Part shown: positions 32,022-38,460 of the stretch, piece after piece | Position numbering within the stretch: position 1 is the stretch's first letter | Layout of the letters: the number at the start of each line of letters is the position of its first letter | From: Spirosoma fluviale | Lineage (GTDB): Bacteria; Bacteroidota; Bacteroidia; Cytophagales; Cyclobacteriaceae | NCBI GenBank assembly: GCA_945897085.1 | Contig: CAMDEU010000012.1 | Location: 1 to 38,460 of the forward strand | Direction: 5' to 3' | DNA: 38,460 nt | The notes under the pieces: generated by a model | What the model saw: only the letters and a program-made list of their open reading frames with translations | What the model was told of the DNA's origin: nothing | Databases searched by the model: none | Made by a program: the position numbers and the translations under genes

Positions 32022-33809
32022 ATGGCAAAGCAACGAGGGACAGTGCTAGAGCCCGAAGAAAAAAGAAGGATCAACAAGCAGAATCTAAGCAAGTTGAACA
32101 AGATTTTTCAGTTTCTGATTCCCTACAAAGGGGTGTTTTTTGCAGGGCTAGTATTTCTACTGTTTTCCTCGCTTACCCTGTTGAGTTTTCCGTATGTAGC
32201 CGGAAAATTGATTGATACTGCCCAAGGATCTGTTTGGATTTTTTCAGACATCAACCACATTGCCTTGTTACTGTTAGGCATCTTGGCTTTGCAAAGTGTT
32301 TTCTCCTTTTTTCGAGTTTGGCTATTTGCCTTGGTCTCTGAGAAGGCCATGCGTGATATTCGTCTTGCAGTGTATGGGCGACTGGTACGTCTGCCTATCC
32401 CGTTTTTTGACAATCGCCGAACTGGTGAGCTCATCAGTCGCATCACTTCAGATGTAAGCTTACTTCAGGACACCTTTTCCACGACGCTAGCGGAGCTTTT
32501 TCGGCAGGTAGTGACTTTGGTTGCGGGTGTTGCCTTTCTGTTGTTCAATACCCCTAAGCTGACTGTTTTCATGTTGGCGACTTTTCCGGTGCTCGTGCTG
32601 TTTGCCTTGATTTTTGGGAAGTTTATTCGAAGGTTATCTAAGAAAACTCAAGACGAACTAGCTGCTGCCAATGTCATCGTAGAAGAGACGCTGCAGTCCA
32701 TCAGTACGGTCAAATCTTTTGTAGGGGAGACCTATGAGGTGAATCGCTATGGCAAGGGTTTGGAAAAAGTAGTTCGCGTAGCGTTAGCGGCAGCTAAATA
32801 CAGAGGGGCATTTATTTCCTTTATCATTTTTGCCCTTTTTGGAGGGATTGTAGGCGTGATGTGGTATGGCACAAGCCTGGTTGCTTCTGGAGAAATGAGT
32901 GTTGGTGAACTGGTGTCTTTTGTGCTGTACACCACATTTATTGGTGGGTCCATTGCTGGTTTGGGCGACATTTACAGCCAACTGCAAAAGGCAATTGGTA
33001 GTTCCGAGCGAGTGGTGGAGTTATTGGCTGAGGAGGAAGAGGCGGGAATTGGAGCCCAGATTGCAGGGATTAAAGGAACTATTGACTTTGATATGGTAGG
33101 CTTTGAATACCCCACTCGTCCTGAGGTAAAAGTATTAAAAGGAGTATCCTTTCAGATTCAATCTGGAGAGAAAGTTGCTCTAGTAGGGCCTTCGGGGGCT
33201 GGAAAATCTACCATTATCCATCTATTGCTTCGTTTTTACGAAGTCACTACAGGTCAAATTCGGATTGATGGGGAGCCGATAACCCATTGGAACTTGGCTT
33301 CCTTACGAAGTAAAATTGGGATTGTCCCCCAAGAAGTACTCTTGTTTGGAGGAAGTATCCGAGAAAATATTTCCTATGCTAAGCCTAATGCCACTGAAGA
33401 GGAGATTATCCTTGCAGCAAAAAAAGCAAATGCTTGGCAGTTTATCTCCCAGTTTCCTGAGGGCTTGGAAACCTTAGTGGGTGAGCGGGGGATTAAACTT
33501 TCTGGAGGGCAGCGGCAGCGGGTAGCCATTGCCAGGGCAATATTAAAGGATCCTGCAATTTTGATTTTGGATGAGGCAACCTCTTCCTTGGATGCAGAAT
33601 CGGAGGCTTTGGTGCAAGAGGCCCTCAATGAATTGATGAAGGGCAGAACCACGCTGATTATCGCACATCGACTGGCTACAATCCGAAAGGTGGACCGAAT
33701 CTATGTGTTGACAGATGGGAAGATTGTAGAGCAGGGAAGCCATCAAGAGCTAGTACAAGACTCTTCTGGCATTTATGCGAATCTTGTTCGCTTACAGTTC
33801 GCGGACTAA
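32022..33809 (+). CDS. ABC exporter, fused permease and ATPase (MsbA-like)
   Basis: A 595-residue half-transporter. The N-terminal domain has six helices (about residues 30-330), and the C-terminal ATPase has Walker A GPSGAGKST (near 389-397), the Q-loop VPQEVLLFGG, the LSGGQRQR signature (near 492), Walker B ILILDEATS and the H-loop IIAHRLAT. It would act as a homodimer; close relatives flip lipid A precursors, other lipids or drugs. With EPS genes next door, a glycolipid cargo is possible, but peptide or drug export fits as well. The TAA overlaps the stop of the convergent methyltransferase by 3 bases. Confidence 0.93.
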   Translation: MAKQRGTVLEPEEKRRINKQNLSKLNKIFQFLIPYKGVFFAGLVFLLFSSLTLLSFPYVAGKLIDTAQGSVWIFSDINHIALLLLGILALQSVFSFFRVWLFALVSEKAMRDIRLAVYGRLVRLPIPFFDNRRTGELISRITSDVSLLQDTFSTTLAELFRQVVTLVAGVAFLLFNTPKLTVFMLATFPVLVLFALIFGKFIRRLSKKTQDELAAANVIVEETLQSISTVKSFVGETYEVNRYGKGLEKVVRVALAAAKYRGAFISFIIFALFGGIVGVMWYGTSLVASGEMSVGELVSFVLYTTFIGGSIAGLGDIYSQLQKAIGSSERVVELLAEEEEAGIGAQIAGIKGTIDFDMVGFEYPTRPEVKVLKGVSFQIQSGEKVALVGPSGAGKSTIIHLLLRFYEVTTGQIRIDGEPITHWNLASLRSKIGIVPQEVLLFGGSIRENISYAKPNATEEEIILAAKKANAWQFISQFPEGLETLVGERGIKLSGGQRQRVAIARAILKDPAILILDEATSSLDAESEALVQEALNELMKGRTTLIIAHRLATIRKVDRIYVLTDGKIVEQGSHQELVQDSSGIYANLVRLQFAD

Positions 33810-34477
33810 ACTAGATTGTGTGCAGTGATGGATTTGGTAAGTCCAAGCACTTTTTCTTTGAGCAGGGATGCTCCGGGAAATAGCACATTCATTTCCTTTT
33901 CATTCAGGAGCCGGATTTCATCTTGGTATTGACTCGCTTCGGCTGCACCCCATCGCTTCAAGCGGCTGAGCTTCGTTTTGGTCAGGATAAAATGAAGGAA
34001 AGCTTTGGGGTAATACTGCGCAAAAGGCAAGGCATAATGCGCTTCAATTGGAAAATAAGCATTGGGGGTTTGAATGAAATAGCTTTTCCCCACACGGCGA
34101 ATCTCTGAAGCCATTTTTTGTTGCTGCTCTAGGGTATACAAGTGCTCAATTACCGAATTGGAAAAAACTAAATCAAAGCTATCCTCTTCAAATTCGCGCA
34201 TATCTGTGGCATCGCCCTGAACAGCATGGATAGCAGGATGGCTAGTTTCCACAGGGTAGAGGTTGAGTAAAGTAATGCGAAGGCCAGGGTAGGAAAGCAG
34301 GGTACTATTTTGCCAAAAATAACTCGTGCCTCCCACATCTAAAATTTCAATTTTTTCAAGCCCCGAAAAACGAGTAAAAAACATCTTTTCGAATTCCTGA
34401 AGCCTTTTTGTGCGAAATTTATAACCTAAAGATTTGGGATTATCAGAGGATGCTAAAAAATTAAAAAGGGAGGACAT
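33806..34477 (-). CDS. Class I SAM-dependent methyltransferase
   Basis: A 223-residue methyltransferase with motif I IEILDVGGTSYFW near residue 40 and the later DSFDLVFSNSVIEHL (motif IV region), both typical of the Methyltransf_11 group. The substrate is not readable; similar proteins sit in polysaccharide clusters and modify sugars or quinone-like molecules. It starts at the ATG at 34475-34477. On the minus strand a TACTTTTG box lies 36 bases upstream, so it has its own promoter and diverges from the sugar transferase gene. Confidence 0.86.
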   Translation of the reverse strand: MSSLFNFLASSDNPKSLGYKFRTKRLQEFEKMFFTRFSGLEKIEILDVGGTSYFWQNSTLLSYPGLRITLLNLYPVETSHPAIHAVQGDATDMREFEEDSFDLVFSNSVIEHLYTLEQQQKMASEIRRVGKSYFIQTPNAYFPIEAHYALPFAQYYPKAFLHFILTKTKLSRLKRWGAAEASQYQDEIRLLNEKEMNVLFPGASLLKEKVLGLTKSITAHNLV

Positions 34478-34512
34478 TTACTTTTTGTGCCTTGGAAGGT
34501 GAGAAATTTATC

Positions 34513-34520
34513 CAAAAGTA
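34513..34520 (-). promoter_or_regulatory. Candidate -7 box for the minus-strand methyltransferase
   Basis: The minus strand reads TACTTTTG, an exact TAnnTTTG match, 36 bases ahead of the ATG at 34477. A -33 partner is not evident. Confidence 0.4.
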
Positions 34521-34579
34521 ATAAGCCTTGAGAATTTCTTTCTTAATTTTACGAAGTTTCCTTCCTCAACTCCAATTTT

Positions 34580-34596
34580 TGTCAATTTTTTTGACA
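34580..34596. promoter_or_regulatory. Inverted repeat TGTCAA-N5-TTGACA upstream of the sugar transferase
   Basis: A perfect 6-bp dyad around a T5 spacer, 30 bases before the ATG at 34626 and in the divergent region shared with the methyltransferase gene. The layout resembles a dimeric regulator operator. There is no clear promoter overlap that would settle activation versus repression. Confidence 0.35.
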
Positions 34597-34625
34597 GAAA
34601 AAGGTCGAATCAGTTTTAGATTTTT

Positions 34626-35996
34626 ATGAAGAGAAGATTTGATACGTATTTTCCCTGGTTGTTTACGATCAGTGATTTTTTTGCATCCCTACTTTCATTG
34701 GCGGCAGCTAACTTTTTTCTACAGCGTTTCCATGTTTTGGGAGAAACTGAATTTTCTGCTTACCTGCCTTTGGCGCTCCTATGGATTTTGATTTCTATCC
34801 TCCGTAAAGATTATAAGATTGGACGTACAGATGAGTATGACGATACCTTAAGTAGGTTTTCGGTCACGCTAATTTGGTTTTTAGGAGCAACTGCGATCCT
34901 GTGGACCCCGCTACAGGCAGGAAATTACCGTTGGATTCAAATTGGAGCCTTAGGAGTTACGCTAGGCCTCTTAATGGGGATTTTCAGGGTTGGTATACAG
35001 TTGATTCTTCGAAAATACAGGGCATTGGGAAATAATTTCCAAAATGCCATCATCGTGGGGAAGGGGGCAACCAGTCCGAAGTTGGTGGATGTCCTTCGAA
35101 TTCGTAAAGATTTTGGCATCAACTTTTTGGGATACTTTGACGATCAATCGAATTGCGAACAAACCAGAGGTGGAATTGGAGACCTATTTGAGATCGCCCC
35201 AAAGATGAATCTTGATTTGATCTATATCCATGAAAAGCTGGAAGCTAACCTTGTGAGGCGAGTGATAGACTTTGCTGATGAGAATTACATAAAGGTCAAG
35301 ATGATTCCTGGGAAGAGTCTTCAATTGGAAAAAAGCCTCTCTTTCTCACGCTATGGAGATTTCTTTGTCATCAATGTCAATGAAACTCCCTTGGATCATC
35401 CTTTGAATAGCTTTGCAAAGCGAATTTTTGACCTAGCATTTGCAAGCTTAGTGACTGTATTTATCCTTTCTTGGCTTATTCCTTTGGTGGGATTGTTAAT
35501 CAAGTTGGAGTCCAGAGGACCTATATTTTTTATTCAGGATCGAAACGGACTAAACAATAAGGTATTCAGCTGCCTGAAGTTTCGTTCTATGACCCCAAAC
35601 GATTATGCGGATTCGAATCAGGCAATAAAGGGTGATCCACGTGTGACGCGAATAGGATCCTTTCTCCGAAAGACCTCCTTGGATGAAATGCCTCAGTTTT
35701 TGAATGTAATCATGGGTAGTATGTCGATTGTAGGCCCTCGTCCACACACCTTGCCGATGAATGACACCTTCAGACCCCAAATTGAACGCTACAATTCCCG
35801 GCATAAAATTAAGCCAGGAATTACTGGCTTGGCTCAAGTAAGGGGTTACCGAGGAGAAATCGAAAACTCCTTTCAAATACGGTCCAGAGTGCGATTGGAT
35901 TACTTCTACATCAACAATTGGTCTTTTCTTCTAGACATGGAGATCATGGTCAAAACCGTTTACGAGTTGCTATTCAATCGTGAAAATGCCTATTGA
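34626..35996 (+). CDS. Exopolysaccharide polyprenyl glycosylphosphotransferase
   Basis: A 456-residue membrane enzyme that starts EPS or capsule repeat units by moving a sugar-1-phosphate onto undecaprenyl phosphate. About four N-terminal helices come first, then a Rossmann-like region with GKGATS, and the Bac_transf domain from about residue 265. Catalytic motifs are LKFRSM, the DEMPQFLNV acidic motif and GPRPH. Architecture and length match WcaJ/WbaP-type enzymes (about 460). The next gene overlaps it by 11 bases. The sugar (glucose, galactose or N-acetylated) cannot be told from sequence. Confidence 0.93.
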   Translation: MKRRFDTYFPWLFTISDFFASLLSLAAANFFLQRFHVLGETEFSAYLPLALLWILISILRKDYKIGRTDEYDDTLSRFSVTLIWFLGATAILWTPLQAGNYRWIQIGALGVTLGLLMGIFRVGIQLILRKYRALGNNFQNAIIVGKGATSPKLVDVLRIRKDFGINFLGYFDDQSNCEQTRGGIGDLFEIAPKMNLDLIYIHEKLEANLVRRVIDFADENYIKVKMIPGKSLQLEKSLSFSRYGDFFVINVNETPLDHPLNSFAKRIFDLAFASLVTVFILSWLIPLVGLLIKLESRGPIFFIQDRNGLNNKVFSCLKFRSMTPNDYADSNQAIKGDPRVTRIGSFLRKTSLDEMPQFLNVIMGSMSIVGPRPHTLPMNDTFRPQIERYNSRHKIKPGITGLAQVRGYRGEIENSFQIRSRVRLDYFYINNWSFLLDMEIMVKTVYELLFNRENAY

Positions 35997-36933
35997 TTCG
36001 GCGTACACTTGCCACTACTGCCATTCAACTCAGGGAACAATTTTTTTAGCAACAGAGCGCATGCTCGGACTTGGAGGAGAGTTTAGGTATGCTTCTTGCA
36101 CCTCTTGTGGTTCAATCCAACTTTTCACCATCCCGGAAGATTTGGGCCCCTACTATCCTCGCGATTATTATTCCTTTGGCTTACTTCAGCCTTCAGGCCT
36201 ACTTCGAAATCTTCTAAAAAAAATTCGAATTCGAACTTTTTTGGCTACTGGATGGAAATTCTTTTTACCTCCCTTTGGGGGGTATTGGCTCAAAAAACTC
36301 CATCCCAAGTTCACGGATCGAATCGCAGATGTTGGCTGCGGCAATGGGCAGCTATTGTATGAACTGCATGTTTCTGGATTTAAGAATTTGCATGGTTTTG
36401 ACCCCTTTTTGGAGAATGAGAGCCAGTTAGGCGCTGGCCTAAAGCTGTGGAATACAGAATTTGGCCAAACAGACCTCTATTTTGATGTAGTCATGTTGCA
36501 TCATTCATTCGAACACATGGCAGATCCTGAACAGGTATTAAAGACCTGTTTTGAACGATTAAATCCTGGGGGGAAGCTTTTGGTACGCTGTCCCGTTTCG
36601 GATGCAGCAGTTTGGAAAGAAAAACAATCTCTGTGGGTTCAGCTGGATGCGCCTAGACACATGACCATACCAAGCACCCAAGGTTTCGTTGCTGCAGCTC
36701 AACGCTCTGGCTTCGAGGTTCAAGAAATTATTTTTGACTCTACCTCCTTCCAGTTTTGGGGTACAGCACTCTATGAGCAGGGAGAGAAGCTGGACAGCGG
36801 AAAAGTGAGGACCTATTTTTCTGAAAAACAGCTAGTAGAATGGGAGCAAAAAGCAATTCAATACAATCAGGAAGGTGTTGGAGACCAGGCCTGTTTCTTT
36901 TGTGTCAAATCTGGAAAAAAAGTTGATCGATGA
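35986..36933 (+). CDS. Zinc-ribbon class I SAM methyltransferase
   Basis: A 315-residue protein. An N-terminal zinc ribbon has Cys9-x2-Cys12 and Cys38-x2-Cys41. A methyltransferase domain follows, with motif I IADVGCGNGQ near residue 112 and VVMLHHSFEHMADPEQVL later. This Methyltransf_23-type layout is common beside polysaccharide genes, where relatives methylate sugars or lipid-linked intermediates. An in-frame GTG at 35980 is an alternative start. The gene overlaps the sugar transferase by 11 bases and the following gene by 4, so all three are probably translated together. Confidence 0.88.
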   Translation: MPIDSAYTCHYCHSTQGTIFLATERMLGLGGEFRYASCTSCGSIQLFTIPEDLGPYYPRDYYSFGLLQPSGLLRNLLKKIRIRTFLATGWKFFLPPFGGYWLKKLHPKFTDRIADVGCGNGQLLYELHVSGFKNLHGFDPFLENESQLGAGLKLWNTEFGQTDLYFDVVMLHHSFEHMADPEQVLKTCFERLNPGGKLLVRCPVSDAAVWKEKQSLWVQLDAPRHMTIPSTQGFVAAAQRSGFEVQEIIFDSTSFQFWGTALYEQGEKLDSGKVRTYFSEKQLVEWEQKAIQYNQEGVGDQACFFCVKSGKKVDR

Positions 36934-37526
36934 AAGGAACGGGCAAATATTTCATTGGGCTCCTTCCACCCCCAGCATTAGAGACCACACTTTACCAGTT
37001 AAAATCAGAATTAAAAGCACATTTTCAAATAAAATATGCGCTCCAATCCCCTTCCCACCTCACTTTAAAGATGCCTTTTCGGTATAAAGAGGGAAAAGAA
37101 AGGGAGTTAGTTATGCGATTAACCAATTTACTGGAGGCGCAGGAGCCATTTCCCCTTCAGCTACTGGGGATCGGCCACTTTGGAAGGAGGAATATTCATC
37201 ACCAGATTGCCGCCTCAGCACCCTTAATCCAACTTCAAATTCTGTTACGCAGCTTTTGTAAACGATATCTACACCTGATAGAGGAACTCAGCGACCGCAA
37301 CTTTCAACCGCATATTACCTTGGCCTATAAAGATTTGAAGCCAAATCATTTTGAGGAGGTTTTGGAATTTACACATAAAAATGCCGTAAGGGACGAGTTT
37401 TTGGTAGATAAGGCCTATTTAATGAAAAACGTGGAGGGCCGATGGAAGGTGATTGCCCCCCTTGATTTTGGCACAGGAGTAGAGAATTCGATTCCAACTC
37501 CAAAAGGTGAAATTTTTTCCAGCTAA
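36930..37526 (+). CDS. 2H phosphoesterase (2'-5' RNA ligase-like)
   Basis: A 198-residue protein of the LigT/2H phosphoesterase superfamily. The two active-site HxT motifs are His43-x-Thr45 (SHLTLK) and His128-x-Thr130 (PHITLA). These enzymes cleave or form 2',3'-cyclic phosphate or 2'-5' bonds in RNA, or act on small cyclic phosphates. The 4-base overlap ATGA with the methyltransferase gene shows translational coupling in a polysaccharide context, where this fold has no established role. A direct RNA function is equally possible. Confidence 0.85.
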   Translation: MKGTGKYFIGLLPPPALETTLYQLKSELKAHFQIKYALQSPSHLTLKMPFRYKEGKERELVMRLTNLLEAQEPFPLQLLGIGHFGRRNIHHQIAASAPLIQLQILLRSFCKRYLHLIEELSDRNFQPHITLAYKDLKPNHFEEVLEFTHKNAVRDEFLVDKAYLMKNVEGRWKVIAPLDFGTGVENSIPTPKGEIFSS

Positions 37527-37586
37527 TCTTTCAAATGATCAAACAATTTACCTGAATTGAGGATTTAACTACACCACGATACATCC

Positions 37587-38460
37587 ATGAAAAAAGCGCT
37601 AGTAGTTGGTTCAGGCATTGCCGGCATTGCGGCCTCCATTCGTTTGGCGTTGAAAGGATATGAAGTAGAGGTCTTTGAAGCAAATGCCTATCCTGGAGGA
37701 AAGCTGACAGCAATTAAAGGGAATGGATATCGTTTTGATGCTGGACCCTCCTTATTTACCTTGCCCGAACAGGTAGATGAATTGTTTCTTCTGGCAGGAA
37801 AGAATCCAGCCGACCACTTTGAATACGATCGCCTGGAAGTGGTGTGCCATTATTTTTGGGAGGACGGCAAGACAGTTAAAGCTTGGGCCGATCCAGAACG
37901 ATTTGCGACTGAAGTAGCCTCACAACTTGGGGTATCTGAACGCGGAATCAAGGAGGTATTGAAGCGTTCTGCATTTATATACGAGCATCTCTCTCCCTTA
38001 TTTATGCACCGTTCCTTACATAAGTTGGGAACTTGGCTAGGTCCACAGGCGCTCAAGGCGTACCTGAACTTGGGAAAGTTGGGGCTTTTTTCGACCATGA
38101 ATGCGTTCAATAAGAGGATTTTGGCGGACCCCAAGTTGGTCCAGCTTTTCAACCGTTATGCCACCTACAACGGTTCGGACCCCTACCAGACTCCGGCGAC
38201 CTTGACCATTATTCCCCACCTGGAGTTTAATCTAGGGGCGTATTTTCCGAAGCGGGGTATGCACGACATCAGCATGAGTTTGTATGAGCTAGCCTTGTCC
38301 CTTGGAATTCGCTATCACTTTAATTCCCCGGTGGAAGAAATTCTTGTCGAGAATCAACGGGCCTGTGGACTTCGTGTTCAGGGACAAGTAGTGAGTGGAG
38401 ATCTTGTGGTCAACAACATGGATATGGTGAATGCCTACAAAACCATTCTCAAAAAGCAGG
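37587..38460 (+). CDS. Phytoene desaturase-family FAD oxidoreductase, 5' part (possibly CrtD-like)
   Basis: 291 codons to the window edge. The dinucleotide motif VVGSGIAGIAASIRLALKG is at residues 6-24, followed by FEANAYPGGKL and RFDAGPSLFTLP, the family's conserved block. Later come SDPYQTPATLT and NSPVEEILVENQ. These flavoenzymes desaturate carotenoid backbones. The FDAGPSLFTLP and HYFWEDG segments remind me of 1-hydroxycarotenoid 3,4-desaturases (CrtD), but plain CrtI cannot be excluded without the C-terminus. The start ATG is at 37587, 60 bases after the phosphoesterase gene. Other carotenoid genes would lie past the window. Confidence 0.85.
   Translation, partial: MKKALVVGSGIAGIAASIRLALKGYEVEVFEANAYPGGKLTAIKGNGYRFDAGPSLFTLPEQVDELFLLAGKNPADHFEYDRLEVVCHYFWEDGKTVKAWADPERFATEVASQLGVSERGIKEVLKRSAFIYEHLSPLFMHRSLHKLGTWLGPQALKAYLNLGKLGLFSTMNAFNKRILADPKLVQLFNRYATYNGSDPYQTPATLTIIPHLEFNLGAYFPKRGMHDISMSLYELALSLGIRYHFNSPVEEILVENQRACGLRVQGQVVSGDLVVNNMDMVNAYKTILKKQ

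Noticed and set aside
1-38460. tRNA or rRNA genes, CRISPR array, insertion sequence, prophage or defence cassette
   Set aside because: Gaps are short and hold no cloverleaf, repeat-spacer pattern or transposase; gene content is core metabolism and envelope biogenesis.

Overview
The window is a gene-dense stretch of bacterial chromosome of about 45% GC. Protein families and signals point to the Bacteroidota, most likely Cytophagales close to Cyclobacteriaceae/Algoriphagus. The reasons are promoter boxes of the TAnnTTTG type just upstream of several starts, few Shine-Dalgarno sequences, a Bacteroidota-style outer-membrane gene set (barrel protein, secreted TPR protein, LptC, CNNM/CBS protein, SurA/PpiD-like isomerase), a bacterial phosphosulfolactate synthase, and a carotenoid-type desaturase at the right edge. 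The genus is an inference from content, not a sequence comparison.

Layout. 1-1430: the 3' end of a dGTPase gene, then hflX on the minus strand. 1595-5534: rfbC, a nucleotide-sugar/SDR epimerase, a cytosolic TPR protein and comA-like phosphosulfolactate synthase, closed by a clear hairpin terminator. 5539-7930: DUF368 (PopT-type polyprenyl-phosphate transporter) translationally coupled to aroE, then tag (3-methyladenine glycosylase I), ending in a bidirectional terminator. 7947-11908, minus strand: nhaD antiporter, a Glu/Leu/Phe/Val dehydrogenase and anmK (cell-wall recycling). 11909-12278 is the longest gene-poor gap; it holds a weak 39-codon ORF, a hairpin and a candidate promoter.

12279-19307, plus strand: an envelope biogenesis block of outer-membrane barrel protein, secreted TPR protein, terminator, lptC lipoprotein, small membrane protein, CNNM/CBS/CorC protein and a membrane-anchored peptidyl-prolyl isomerase, then a terminator. 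19343-21434, plus: DUF493, pterin carbinolamine dehydratase, rsmI and inositol monophosphatase, tightly spaced. 21435-23081: an AEC transporter and two unknown small genes whose stop codons overlap. 23260-25890, plus: glyA, tatC, rpiB and a strong terminator. 25984-29038, minus: a secreted subtilase with a large insertion and a polytopic membrane protein. 29121-33809, plus: rbfA, a LolC/E-type permease, a methyltryptophan/sarcosine oxidase-like flavoenzyme and an MsbA-like ABC exporter. 33806-37526: an exopolysaccharide neighbourhood with a methyltransferase (minus), a polyprenyl glycosylphosphotransferase, a zinc-ribbon methyltransferase and a 2H phosphoesterase. 37587 to the end: a carotenoid desaturase running off the window.

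I see no tRNA, rRNA, CRISPR array, insertion sequence, prophage or defence island. This is mostly core chromosome. The points most worth a second look are the phosphosulfolactate synthase (possible sulfonolipid precursor supply), the unannotated envelope proteins beside LptC, the subtilase insertion, two inverted repeats (25920-25975 and 34580-34596) and the pair of unknown genes at 22447-23081.
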